The notes: a model not told the origin generated them from the letters alone. 64,000 nucleotides of DNA from Candidatus Helarchaeota archaeon (GCA_029838215.1 JALGVI010000011.1:1-64000), one strand, 5' to 3'; shown: positions 46,149 to 55,120, numbered from the stretch's first letter. Numbers and translations: made by a program.

Positions 46149-47549
46149 TTGCCAGATTTAAATGCTGATAAGATCCCCGTTCATGTCGTGTTACTGGGTC
46201 ATATTGATCACGGTAAAACGAAGCTTGCAAGGCAGCTAAGCGACGTGATTTCAACTGCGGGATTGGACAAGCATCCACAGTCCAAAGAACGGGGAATTAC
46301 CATTGACTTGGGATTTACGGCATTTACATTGAAGAATTACTTGGTCACCTTGATTGACGCACCGGGACATGCTGATTTAATTCGAAGCGTGGTTGCGGCA
46401 TCAACCATAGCAGATGCAGCTATATTGGTAGTCGCTGCAAATGAAGGTCCGAAGATCCAAACTGGGGAACATGTCTTGATATTGGATGGGTTCAAGATTA
46501 AAAACGTGATTGTTGCACTAACAAAAATTGATTTGATTCGACCAGAAGAAATTCCAACAAGGATCAAGCAGGTTCGCAGCATTTTGTCAGGGACATCGCT
46601 TGTTAATGTTCCAATCATTCCTGTTTCAGGTCTGACTGGTGATGGAATTCAGGCATTAAAAGAAGCATTGGTAAATATTTTATCCCCTCCAGAACGGCTT
46701 CTTGACGGGCAATTAAAGATGCCGGTCGATCATGCATTTTCTGTAAAGGGTTCAGGAACGGTAATGACAGGCACCATACATCGCGGACGAGTTTCCATTG
46801 GTGATTTAATAGAAATTTATCCGGATCGGCAGGGAGGACGAGTCAGGTCCATTCAAGTCTTCAAGCAATCCCGAGAAAAAGCTAAAGCAGGAGACAGGGT
46901 CGGCATTGCCGTGGCGGGCTTGGATCCCAACCGAATTTCGCGTGGTTGTTATATGGCTACTCCTGGATCTTTAAGAATCGTGCAAGAATTGGAGATCAAG
47001 GCTAAGATGAATGGTTTTTATAAAGGCGGTCTCCATCCAAAAATGATGGTTCATTTAACAATTGGAATGCCAACAGTCTCTGGAACCGTTTATCCATACG
47101 TGAATGAAGATGGAAAAAAGATCATTAAGGAGAAAGTTGAACCTGGTGAAGAATTTAATGCTTTAATAAGACTTGGCGAGAAAATCACTGCGGAAGTAGG
47201 AGACCCCGTATTGATTTCAAGATTGGACCTACCGGTAACGAGCCTCCGAATCTTAGGAAGCGGGAACGTTATAAATATGGATATCGAGGCCATTACTTTC
47301 TTTCGTGAAAAAATTAAACAAGGAATGGTACGTGGGACCCATCAGCGAGGATACATCTTGGATCAAATTGCACGAAGTAAGATTGGTGCGGAGAAGTTCC
47401 TGAATTTGCAGGTGAAAACATATTCAGGAATAAAGGGGACGATTACCGAAACATTCGGAACGAAGGGATCCGTGATCGCAAAAATGGAACGTGATGTACA
47501 AGAAGGAGACGTTGTATTCGTGAGGATTTTAAGGAAGTATAAACTATGA
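46149..47549 (+). CDS. selB: Selenocysteine-specific elongation factor (EFsec/SelB)
   Basis: 466 aa, TTG start with a GAGAGG site 8 nt upstream. Delivers Sec-tRNA to UGA. G1 GHIDHGKT (residues 17-24), DAPGH (70-74) and TKID (125-128) are intact. KERGITIDLGF is the SelB-type switch; EF-Tu and aEF1A instead have a different -GITIN- context. Domains II-III (VDHAFSVKGSGTVMTGTIHRG...) and a short C-terminal domain follow, in the archaeal/eukaryal style and without the long bacterial winged-helix tail. It overlaps the next gene by ATGA. Confidence 0.92.
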   Translation: MPDLNADKIPVHVVLLGHIDHGKTKLARQLSDVISTAGLDKHPQSKERGITIDLGFTAFTLKNYLVTLIDAPGHADLIRSVVAASTIADAAILVVAANEGPKIQTGEHVLILDGFKIKNVIVALTKIDLIRPEEIPTRIKQVRSILSGTSLVNVPIIPVSGLTGDGIQALKEALVNILSPPERLLDGQLKMPVDHAFSVKGSGTVMTGTIHRGRVSIGDLIEIYPDRQGGRVRSIQVFKQSREKAKAGDRVGIAVAGLDPNRISRGCYMATPGSLRIVQELEIKAKMNGFYKGGLHPKMMVHLTIGMPTVSGTVYPYVNEDGKKIIKEKVEPGEEFNALIRLGEKITAEVGDPVLISRLDLPVTSLRILGSGNVINMDIEAITFFREKIKQGMVRGTHQRGYILDQIARSKIGAEKFLNLQVKTYSGIKGTITETFGTKGSVIAKMERDVQEGDVVFVRILRKYKL

Positions 47550-48865
47550 AAGAATTAAAAGAATATTTACGCGGTTTGGCACCAGAATCGTTTATTAAAC
47601 GTGGAATAATTGGATTAAAAGCAAGTTTAGATCCCATCAAGAGATTATTCGAACAAAGACGCGTGCCTCAACAAGGATGGAATGAAGAACAAGTAAGAAC
47701 TCTCTTTAAATTATTGTCTGCATTAGATACTGATAAAGATCCGGGTGCCGCACGCGTTGGAGAGCGTGAAGCGAGAATTATCTCTCCACTGTTATCTGAA
47801 TTCGTTGCGGGTTTTTGTCATGGCATTGGAAGAAGCGGAGTTTTGTTTGCCGACCAACCAAAAGCACCCGGAGGATCGATCATGTATCGACTAACGAATC
47901 GATTGGCCTTGGATGCACTCAAGAGATTGGGAGTCCCGAATATTAAAACCGCTTTAGTATTACCTCTAGCAACAGGAATGAGTATTGCGTTGATATTGGC
48001 AACGATCAGGCAACAAAAAAAGGGAAAGAAAGTTATTTATCCGCGTGCGGATCATAAATCACCTTTAAAAGCCATTTATCTCTCAGGATTGGAAGCCGAT
48101 ATCGTCCAAGGCGAGATCGTTGGCGATGCTGTCAGGGTTCCACCTTCAAGGATTGAGGAACGGATTACGGATGATACCGTTGCAATCTTATCTACGACCA
48201 CGTTTTTTCCACCGAGGGAAAGTGATGACATCAAGGAGATCGCCAAGATTTGCAAAAAACACGACATATTCCACGTGATTAATAATGCATATGGTGTCCA
48301 AAGCGAAAAAACAATGAAAAATATTAGAAGTGCAATTGATGCGGGACGAGTCGATGCTTTCGTTCAGAGTACTGATAAAAATTTTTTGACTCCAGTTGGT
48401 GGTGCAATCATTGCTTCACCAGATCAACAGTTCATCGGGGATGTCAATCAAACACATGCAGGACGGGCCTCAGCAGCTCCCATAATTCAATTTTTAGCCT
48501 CGATTCTTCTCATGGGGCTAGATGGATACCAAAAAATGAGACAAGAACAATTGGAAAATAAAAAGATATTAAAAGAAGGATTAATTCCAATTGCAGAACG
48601 GTGGGGTGAACGACTTTTGGCAATTGAAAATCCCGTTTCTTGCACGATGACACTTACAAATTTTGATCCAAACAAAGTAGGGGGAGCTTTATATAACTTG
48701 AGGGTAACAGGACCTCGGGCAGTCCTTCCTTCAGAGTGGGGATCTTCAATTGACGGATACCCTCATCCTTATCTAGTCCTAAATGCTGCCATCGGGTCGC
48801 GAAAACAAGATGTTGAAGCGGTCTTGGTCAAATTGGAAAAAGCTTTTAGTCAAATAAATTATTAA
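47546..48865 (+). CDS. spcS: O-phosphoseryl-tRNA(Sec) selenium transferase (SepSecS)
   Basis: 439 aa. PLP enzyme converting Sep-tRNA(Sec) to Sec-tRNA(Sec) with selenophosphate. Signatures: GWNEEQVRTLFKLLSALDTDKDPGAARVGEREARI, FCHGIGRSGVLFADQPKAPGGSIMYRLTN and the PLP-lysine region FVQSTDKNFLTPVGGAI (Lys278). The length is normal. It begins inside the selB stop and ends 17 bp before tRNA-Sec. A PSTK kinase is required but not in the window. Confidence 0.95.
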   Translation: MKELKEYLRGLAPESFIKRGIIGLKASLDPIKRLFEQRRVPQQGWNEEQVRTLFKLLSALDTDKDPGAARVGEREARIISPLLSEFVAGFCHGIGRSGVLFADQPKAPGGSIMYRLTNRLALDALKRLGVPNIKTALVLPLATGMSIALILATIRQQKKGKKVIYPRADHKSPLKAIYLSGLEADIVQGEIVGDAVRVPPSRIEERITDDTVAILSTTTFFPPRESDDIKEIAKICKKHDIFHVINNAYGVQSEKTMKNIRSAIDAGRVDAFVQSTDKNFLTPVGGAIIASPDQQFIGDVNQTHAGRASAAPIIQFLASILLMGLDGYQKMRQEQLENKKILKEGLIPIAERWGERLLAIENPVSCTMTLTNFDPNKVGGALYNLRVTGPRAVLPSEWGSSIDGYPHPYLVLNAAIGSRKQDVEAVLVKLEKAFSQINY

Positions 48866-48882
48866 TCGCATGAAAATTCAAT

Positions 48883-48998
48883 GGCGAGCCGTTGCACAGG
48901 TGGTCCTGGGCACCGGACTTCAGAGTCTCTAAAAAAATACGGAGCAATCCGGTATACCTGACGAAGGTATGGGGTTCGATTCCCCCGGCTTGCCGCCA
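48883..48998 (+). tRNA. tRNA-Sec (anticodon UCA) with 23-nt intron, CCA encoded
   Basis: Folds as a 9+4 selenocysteine tRNA. Acceptor stem: nine pairs (GGCGAGCCG 48883-48891 with CGGCTTGCC 48986-48994). D arm: seven positions with one A-G mismatch and a 4-nt loop. Anticodon stem: CCGGA/TCCGG. Long variable arm: ATACC/GGTAT. T stem: four pairs (GGGG/CCCC) with loop TTCGATT. Then G and CCA. The anticodon TCA is at 48920-48922. An intron interrupts the anticodon loop; the spliced loop is CTTCAGA. The mature form is 93 nt with CCA. Confidence 0.95.
48924..48946 (+). other. BHB-type intron of tRNA-Sec
   Basis: Central helix CTTC (48918-48921) with GGAG (48941-48944); 3-nt bulges AGA (48922-48924) and CAA (48945-48947); outer helix is the anticodon stem. 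Cleavage after the second nucleotide of each bulge removes 23 nt, at the canonical 37/38 position. The inner helix is only ~2 bp, so it is a relaxed motif. Confidence 0.8.
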
Positions 48999-49046
48999 AA
49001 TCTGCTCAAATGTTGCATTTTCTCTTAGAATATTATTCAATTTGAT

Positions 49047-49682
49047 TCATTGGAACTCTTCCGGATTTAATCGTTTTATCTCCGGATGTGCAGACGGATT
49101 AAAACCAAAGACGATTTCGACAAATTGGTTGAGCATGTATGCCGTAGCACCCCAAATCGTATGTTCATCATATTGATAGTAAAATACCGGGAATTTTTTT
49201 CCATGAAAATCAAAAAGTTTTTCAGAAAATGTATCTTTGTTTAGAAACACGTGAAGTGGTGTTTCAATGATGTATTCTACTTCTGTTTTATTAGGAGAAT
49301 AATCGAATGGGTATTGAACGTATCCCACGAATGGTGAAATGACATAATGAGTTAACGTGAACATGTCATCCAGCTCACCGAGAATTTCGATTTTTTCTCT
49401 CGGTAAATGAATCTCTTCTTCAGTCTCACGAAGCGCAGTATCAAGTAGCGACTCATCGCCTTCTTCAATTTTTCCACCTGGAAAGGAAATTTCACCCTTA
49501 TGTTTCTTCAGGTTATTTGCGCGTTTGGTCAATATTACATGAGGCTCATCATCTTTTTCGAATAATAAAAGAAGGACTGCTGAATGTCTATATTCTGGGT
49601 ATGCAATCTTGAATTTGTTGCGATTCTTTAATGATTTTTTAACGTTTTCCTTGGAGAAAAATCGGATCGATGGCACTTTCAT
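49047..49682 (-). CDS. Nudix hydrolase, CoA-diphosphatase (NudL) type
   Basis: 211 aa. Nudix box GGKIEEGDESLLDTALRETEEEI (G-x5-E-x7-RE-x2-EE). The adjacent LTKRANNLKKHKGEISFPGGK is the UPF0035 signature of CoA pyrophosphatases. Likely hydrolyses CoA or its derivatives to 4'-phosphopantetheine and 3',5'-ADP. The C-terminal IWGATAYML motif also fits. Confidence 0.87.
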   Translation of the reverse strand: MKVPSIRFFSKENVKKSLKNRNKFKIAYPEYRHSAVLLLLFEKDDEPHVILTKRANNLKKHKGEISFPGGKIEEGDESLLDTALRETEEEIHLPREKIEILGELDDMFTLTHYVISPFVGYVQYPFDYSPNKTEVEYIIETPLHVFLNKDTFSEKLFDFHGKKFPVFYYQYDEHTIWGATAYMLNQFVEIVFGFNPSAHPEIKRLNPEEFQ

Positions 49683-49704
49683 TCAACTTGACTTAAAGAA
49701 ATCA

Positions 49705-50625
49705 TCAATCAATAATTCGAAATTTTAGTGCCTTTTCAGGACAGGCACCATAGCATTCCAAGCACATGTCGCAACTATGATGACCAATATGCTCGAACGG
49801 TTCTTTTAAAATGGGCACGTTCATGGGACAGACTTCTTCGCATTTTTTACACTTGTTACAATGTGTTGGGTCTCGTTTCAACCCAATTAATTTATATCGT
49901 CCAAAAAATCCCATGCAAGTCCCTGTTGGGCAAATATACCTGCAAAATGCACGTTGGATCACGAGATTCAAACCGATAAAAACAACAACGAGAATGACTT
50001 GCACGATTAATACTGGATTTCTGGCGATGAAGTCCCAAACGCCCTGCAAGACGTTCGGAAACTCGCCTCGAATGATCATCCACGGAATTGTCGAGAATAA
50101 AGTATTGTAAGGATCTATTGAGGTAAAAACGCCGTATTGAAAATATGAAATTGAAGGAAATTCCATGCCAACGAAATCACTCACTAAAAAGGAAAATCCA
50201 TCAACTACAGCATAACCTATGAATGCTGCGAGTAGGATTAGAGGAAGTAGGTAAGCGGTTTCCTCAAGCTCCTGTGAGAACTTGGCCTTCTTAAAAGGTA
50301 TATATGATACGATGTCATTGATTAATCCCATAGGACAGATCCATGCACAACAAGCGCGACCTGCAATAACCCCTATGATGAACGTGATACCCAGCGTGAA
50401 AAAAGGTATGACAGAAGCAATTAACTGCATTTCGACAATATTAAAGAAACCAGACACATTTGTATAAGGTGATCCGAATCCAATATCGATGGGTAGAATC
50501 CAGCCCTCCATCCAATAAAGAAGGGGCATCACGAAAAAACCCAAATTGAACAGAAAAAACGAAGTGACTTGAACCACCAATCGTATTAATCGCACTTTCA
50601 GCCTGCGTTCCATTTTTCCAACCAA
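49705..50625 (-). CDS. NapH/CcoG-like membrane 4Fe-4S protein
   Basis: 306 aa, ~6 membrane segments. Two Cys motifs of the NapH/CcoG type occur in loops (GRACCAWICPMGLINDI; QRAFCRYICPTGTCMGFF), and two C-terminal ferredoxin motifs (CNKCKKCEEVCPMNVP; CDMCLECYGACPE). It probably moves electrons across or along the membrane. The partner enzyme is not evident. TTG start (MVGKMERR); a 40-aa hydrophobic ORF precedes it on the same transcript. Confidence 0.87.
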   Translation of the reverse strand: MVGKMERRLKVRLIRLVVQVTSFFLFNLGFFVMPLLYWMEGWILPIDIGFGSPYTNVSGFFNIVEMQLIASVIPFFTLGITFIIGVIAGRACCAWICPMGLINDIVSYIPFKKAKFSQELEETAYLLPLILLAAFIGYAVVDGFSFLVSDFVGMEFPSISYFQYGVFTSIDPYNTLFSTIPWMIIRGEFPNVLQGVWDFIARNPVLIVQVILVVVFIGLNLVIQRAFCRYICPTGTCMGFFGRYKLIGLKRDPTHCNKCKKCEEVCPMNVPILKEPFEHIGHHSCDMCLECYGACPEKALKFRIID

Positions 50626-50631
50626 ACTTCT

Positions 50632-50754
50632 TTAACCAATTTTAAATGCATGCACGAGTATAATGATTTGAAGCGGTTGTTGTAATGTCAAGCCAATGCT
50701 AAGGCATATTATGGCGAGAAGAATGATCATGACAGTGATAACTTTTGCACGCAA
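50632..50754 (-). CDS. Small hydrophobic peptide upstream of the NapH-like gene
   Basis: 40 aa from a TTG at 50754: a basic start (RAK) and then one long hydrophobic segment (VITVMIILLAIICLSIGLTL, then IIILV). GAGGAG lies 9 nt upstream (50764-50769), a good ribosome site. The stop is 7 bp before the NapH-like start. Too short for family assignment; it could be a small membrane subunit or a leader peptide. Confidence 0.5.
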   Translation of the reverse strand: MRAKVITVMIILLAIICLSIGLTLQQPLQIIILVHAFKIG

Positions 50755-50862
50755 GAGAAAAGACTCCTCGATCTTTAATAAATTTCAATACTTGATAGCC
50801 ATATTTCTTCTTGCTTTTTAAGTTTTGCTTGGTTCATTCAATTTCAGATCGGCAAATACAGT

Positions 50863-50877
50863 CCGACATCATGTCGG
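50863..50877. promoter_or_regulatory. CCGACAT-C-ATGTCGG palindrome
   Basis: Perfect 7-bp arms around one base, in the 370-bp gap between two divergent genes. No T-run follows. It could be an operator for either side. The rest of the gap (50770-51131) shows no other gene; a GGCT/AGCC hairpin near 50985 is weak. Confidence 0.35.
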
Positions 50878-51131
50878 GTCCGCACGGTATCTTCTGAACC
50901 AATTTTTTTGACTTTTCAGGTCATGGTTCCTTGTGAAAAATCAATTCAAGTGTAGAAAGTTATATTAACCGATTTTTTAAAATTCATGGCTTACCAAGAG
51001 CCAGTGGTTCGAAAAGTCTTTACACGACTTCACTACATTACTAAATTATCTTTCAAATGGATAAGAAGGACCACAATTACATATTTAAACCTAAAGATTC
51101 TTGTAAGCTTGTTCTTATTGGAGAGGTTTCA

Positions 51132-51908
51132 ATGAGCAAAAATGAATTGGATTTCAGTCACGTTGAGAAGCCGTTTACAGAATATCGACGAACTTTCATT
51201 TTGGATGCCATTCGTGAGAATAAGAAATCACATACCATAAATTTTTTGACGGAGTTGGATGTCACGGAAGTCGTGAATTTCTTCCGCGCTCATCAAGTCA
51301 AGACTGGAGAAATCCTCTCCTTCACCGCTTATATGGTTAAATGTCTTGCTCAAGCCATTTCCGAAAATAAAGAGATGCACGCAGTACGGCAAAAAATGAA
51401 AAAATTGATCATGTATGATGATATCGATGTAAACATCTTGATTGAAAAAAAAATTAATGGTGAAGGAAGACCTTATCCGTATACAATAAGGGCGGCAGAC
51501 AAGAAGTCTTTTTGGGAGATACAACAGGAGATTCGCTCCGTTGTGGAAAATTTCAAAATTCCTCGGTTTCATTCTCTTCCTCGTTTCATTAGAAAGATAT
51601 TTTGGTGGAAATACAGGAGTAGCGCACGCCTTCGAAAAAAAACCACGGGAACGGTTGGTCTTTCCAATTGGGGAATGAAAGGATCAGTATGTGGATGGCC
51701 CGTCACAGCCTCATTTTTTACGATTTTTATAAGCATAGGCTGCATAATGAAAAAACCGTGGGTTGTTGACGAACAGATTAAAATTCGCGAGATCCTGCAC
51801 TGCACTCTCTGTGCCGATCATTTCATAATTGATGGCATTCCCCTGGCTCAATTCGCCACTCGACTACGAGAACTGGTCGAAAGCGGAAGTGAATTACTCA
51901 AAAAATGA
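51132..51908 (+). CDS. Stand-alone E2-type acyltransferase catalytic domain
   Basis: 258 aa from the ATG at 51132, chosen for the GGAGAGG site just upstream; the frame also opens at 51057. It has the fold of the 2-oxoacid dehydrogenase E2 catalytic domain (CAT-like). The late motif DHFIIDGIPLAQFATRL gives the H-x3-DG catalytic signature, and LSFTAYMVKCLAQAISENKEMHAVR matches E2 helix-strand order. There is no lipoyl or E1/E3-binding domain and no E1/E3 genes nearby, so it is more likely an acyltransferase working on CoA than a pyruvate-dehydrogenase part. Confidence 0.8.
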   Translation: MSKNELDFSHVEKPFTEYRRTFILDAIRENKKSHTINFLTELDVTEVVNFFRAHQVKTGEILSFTAYMVKCLAQAISENKEMHAVRQKMKKLIMYDDIDVNILIEKKINGEGRPYPYTIRAADKKSFWEIQQEIRSVVENFKIPRFHSLPRFIRKIFWWKYRSSARLRKKTTGTVGLSNWGMKGSVCGWPVTASFFTIFISIGCIMKKPWVVDEQIKIREILHCTLCADHFIIDGIPLAQFATRLRELVESGSELLKK

Positions 51909-51976
51909 CCGATTACCTGTTCAACTAAATACTTATAAAAGGCATGACGATATCTTACATAAAGAATTGGTGATGA

Positions 51977-53152
51977 TTGAAGATGTCAGCATCAAATGAA
52001 GCCGAAGACTTAATGAAAAAAATAAAAAAAGCAGCAAAAATTATTTCCAGCGCAGGCCCATTACCATTCCCCATATCTGATACGTTCATCAAGATCTTGA
52101 AATATTACCTTGACGATGAAGACATTGAATTGATTAAGGCCTTTAAATTCAAGAAATCCATGACCATGGATCAACTGAAGAGCAAGCTAAAAGACCTTTC
52201 TGAAGAAGAAATCGATAGAAGAGCCGCCAAGCTCGCAAAGAAAGGTTTTATTTTTAACCAACCCAGCTCAAAGGGCTTGATGGTCTATCGTCTCTTACCC
52301 ATTGTAATCATCGGAGCATTCGAATATACTTTCATGCCCAAACTCCCGGAAAATGAAGCCGAACTCGAACGACTCAGAAACATCGCAGTTTTATATGAAA
52401 AATTAATGGAAGAACTTCGAGATTCCATCCAAGAACGATACGATAACTTCTTGCCAATGTTCCAACAACAACCTCCAACCGATCGAACAATTCCACTCTT
52501 CAAGAATGCTGAAGGCAAGACAATCCCCATAAACAAGAGCATTCAAGCTGAAGAAGTCGTCCTGCCTGCACAAACCGTCGAAGAAATAATCAATAAATTC
52601 GATGACATTGCCGTTGGAAATTGTTTCTGCCGTCAATACAGGGTAATGCTCGGCGGAAAATGCGAGATTGATGCTCCAATGGAAGTATGCTTCACGTTCG
52701 GAAAATCTGCCAAGCACGTGGTACAACAGGGCTTTGCCAGAAAAGTCTCAAAAGAAGAAGCGCTAGAAATAATGAAAAAAGCCGAAGACGCCGGACTGGT
52801 CCATAAAGCATTTCATAACGCATCCGATATTAACAAGATTGAAAATTCGATTTGTAATTGCTGCAAGTGTTGCTGTGATACCTTTGGCTTGTGGCGAATG
52901 GGTGCAATCCCGATGGTCAACTCAACCAACTTTTTATCTCAGGTAGATCAGGAGAAATGCGTCGGTTGTGGCACGTGCGAAGAACGATGTCCAACGGGAG
53001 CCATCGCCCTGAATGCCGATAGCAAGGCTGAAGTAAATTCGGAACTCTGCATAGGATGCGGTATTTGTGCACACTTCTGTCCCGAACAAGCAATTTCGCT
53101 CAAAGAAGGCATGCGAACGGTATTTGTTCTGCCTCCACGTCTAAATAAATGA
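51977..53152 (+). CDS. Ferredoxin-like 4Fe-4S protein with N-terminal winged-helix-like region
   Basis: 391 aa. The N-terminal ~110 residues (DDEDIELIKAFKFKKSMTMDQLKSKLKDLSEEEIDRRAAKLAKKGF) look like a winged helix. A middle Cys-rich part follows (CFCRQYRVMLGGKC; CNCCKCCCDTFG). The C-terminus has two classic clusters: CVGCGTCEERCP and CIGCGICAHFCP. The architecture occurs in anaerobes, including Asgard archaea. It may carry electrons and sense redox state; partner unknown. Confidence 0.85.
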   Translation: MKMSASNEAEDLMKKIKKAAKIISSAGPLPFPISDTFIKILKYYLDDEDIELIKAFKFKKSMTMDQLKSKLKDLSEEEIDRRAAKLAKKGFIFNQPSSKGLMVYRLLPIVIIGAFEYTFMPKLPENEAELERLRNIAVLYEKLMEELRDSIQERYDNFLPMFQQQPPTDRTIPLFKNAEGKTIPINKSIQAEEVVLPAQTVEEIINKFDDIAVGNCFCRQYRVMLGGKCEIDAPMEVCFTFGKSAKHVVQQGFARKVSKEEALEIMKKAEDAGLVHKAFHNASDINKIENSICNCCKCCCDTFGLWRMGAIPMVNSTNFLSQVDQEKCVGCGTCEERCPTGAIALNADSKAEVNSELCIGCGICAHFCPEQAISLKEGMRTVFVLPPRLNK

Positions 53153-54043
53153 ACTCAAATTCTTATTCTTTTTTTCTTTCAAGAAAAAACCACTAAATGG
53201 TCGCAAGATCCTTTCTGATCTTGAATTATCCAGTATGGCAAAAACGATTTTTTGAAAGGCATTCTTAAATAAGCCGCTTCCAGCTAAATGCCCGTGAAAA
53301 TATCTCGCAACATCATCAGGGTTGTTACGGAAGACACCGCATCCCCAAGCTCCCAATACCAGCACGGAATGCCCGTGAATTACTCCTAAAGATAGGATTT
53401 TTTCGATTCGATCAACCATTACTTGCTTGATAAAGCTAATCTTTTTTGGCTCATTTCTTCTAACCGCACCGGCATTGACCGCTGGCGCCGTAATTATTGA
53501 GAGCCGATACGGTGAATCCAGTAATCCCCCGTCATCATCACGAAACACGGGGACCATCGGTGAATAAATCAAGTGATCTAAATAGAGATTTGACCTAAAT
53601 CTCTTGTTCGCTTCATAATACCCTCGCATTTGTGCAATGCAGGGAAAAAGACCCGATGCTCTTGCAAGACTCTCTTCCTGTGCACCGCTACCCTTTAAAA
53701 AACCTCCTCCCGGATTCCTTGCAGAAGCAAAATTCAAGCAGGCAACGTCAGCATGTCCTTTCTTCACCACGAGACGACGAGCCGCACTCAATGTCGTCTC
53801 ATTTCTCACTTCAAAAATGGTTTTATTTTCGACCTTTTTAACTCGAAGCAGTTTATTTCGACGTGAAAAAACCGCATCAAACATGTCAGGTTTATAATGG
53901 ATTGAATTTGATCTCGCGAAATCAAGCATGTACTGAAGATCAACTAATTCGCCATGCTCATTTTTATACTTTCCCTTCTCCAAGATTTCCAGGGTTTCTC
54001 TTGCAATTGCCGCTCTTTCCGTTCTGGAACTCAATTTGATCAT
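53141..54043 (-). CDS. Microbial PARG-like (TIGR02452) macrodomain hydrolase
   Basis: 300 aa. The bacterial-type PARG signature GGG-x(n)-QEE is present (GGG at residues 112-114, QEE at 122-124, in NPGGGFLKGSGAQEE). The upstream ACLNFASARN strand and downstream VLVLGAWGCGVFRNNP also fit. It cleaves ADP-ribose polymers or chains in homologues. A second ADP-ribose hydrolase (60624-61616) is in the window. It converges on the preceding gene, overlapping it by 12 bp. Confidence 0.87.
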   Translation of the reverse strand: MIKLSSRTERAAIARETLEILEKGKYKNEHGELVDLQYMLDFARSNSIHYKPDMFDAVFSRRNKLLRVKKVENKTIFEVRNETTLSAARRLVVKKGHADVACLNFASARNPGGGFLKGSGAQEESLARASGLFPCIAQMRGYYEANKRFRSNLYLDHLIYSPMVPVFRDDDGGLLDSPYRLSIITAPAVNAGAVRRNEPKKISFIKQVMVDRIEKILSLGVIHGHSVLVLGAWGCGVFRNNPDDVARYFHGHLAGSGLFKNAFQKIVFAILDNSRSERILRPFSGFFLKEKKNKNLSSFI

Positions 54044-54125
54044 CTCAAGTCTAATTATCTATTAATAACGGAATCTCGATCATCATGTCATTTTTTTTCA
54101 TTCTCCACAAGAACTCTAATATGAC

Positions 54126-55007
54126 ATGAAACATCAAGAATTATTCATGTCAAAAGTTAACATAAACGAGTGTCACGAAAAAATCAAAGGATTTCTAAAA
54201 CGACTGGGCACTACGGAATTCAAGGAAGATTTGGAACAGCATACCATTGACGTGCCATTGAGATTAGAATTTAAGTCTGGCGACTCCATCGAATTAAACA
54301 CCCGAATCCTGACCACGAACGAAGGATGGATCTTGATTAAATGCTTGCTCATGTTTAACGACACGATCCCTCCCGACCCCGAGATCCATGAAGAACTTTG
54401 GAGTAAATTATTGCAAGGCAACTTCGAATATCCAGAAGTGACGTATTCTCTTGACCGAGAATATAATATTTTCGTGGAAACCGACATGCCAGTTGGGACA
54501 ACGTTTGAGAACTTCGAATCGGAATACAACTCCATTCGTTTTGGCGCAATAAATTACTTCACGAAAATACTACCAAAGATCAACGCAGAAATTCAGAGAG
54601 TCGACACGTTCGAACGCATGCACCATCTTTACCTTTTCAAATTACATTCAGGTGTCGTCATTCATGATTATCCATTCAAAAGTAGCAATGAGTTGGAACC
54701 ACACCTCGTCTCCAGCGGGCTTACAGGCCTTGGCATGCTCGTTCAAGAAATAACAAAGAAAGAAACTCAAATGAAAATAATCGAACAGGAAGATATGACA
54801 ATCCTCTTGGAACACGGAAAATACATCACGGGAGCACTGATTTCCGAACAGAACTTAATAAGCCTCAGGAAAAAACTGAAGCAATTGGTTAATGAGGTAG
54901 AAAACTTCTACGATGAACAATTGGAAAAGTTCTCAGGCAACATTTCTGAATTCGAAAACGTCAGGGAACTCACCGAAAAAATATTCATTCCCATAAAAAA
55001 CAAGTGA
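54126..55007 (+). CDS. Longin-like protein with N-terminal chaperone-like domain
   Basis: 293 aa. Residues ~10-150 resemble the YbjN/secretion-chaperone fold (RLEFKSGDSIELNTRIL; WILIKCLLMFND; NIFVETDMPVGT). Residues ~165-290 resemble a longin/roadblock layout: HLYLFKLHSGVVIHDYPF, SGLTGLGMLVQEITK, MTILLEHGKYITGALIS, then LRKKLKQLVNEVENFYDEQLEKFSGNI. The second part has a close look-alike in the N-terminal half of the 61660-62928 protein (DSIKQSLIKFTQDFETQF). Function unknown. Confidence 0.6.
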   Translation: MKHQELFMSKVNINECHEKIKGFLKRLGTTEFKEDLEQHTIDVPLRLEFKSGDSIELNTRILTTNEGWILIKCLLMFNDTIPPDPEIHEELWSKLLQGNFEYPEVTYSLDREYNIFVETDMPVGTTFENFESEYNSIRFGAINYFTKILPKINAEIQRVDTFERMHHLYLFKLHSGVVIHDYPFKSSNELEPHLVSSGLTGLGMLVQEITKKETQMKIIEQEDMTILLEHGKYITGALISEQNLISLRKKLKQLVNEVENFYDEQLEKFSGNISEFENVRELTEKIFIPIKNK

Positions 55008-55120
55008 TGATTTTAGCTTTTTACTCAATATTGATTTTAAAAATTAAGAAAGTCCTTCCAGCATTCCTACAATGTCGGGCTTTGAAGACAGTTTGAAAAA
55101 AAATAGCAAGAATAGACTGC

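Noticed and set aside
50985-51020. tRNA-like TGGCT...AGCCA then GGTTCGAAA
   Set aside because: No acceptor stem or D arm can be formed around it.
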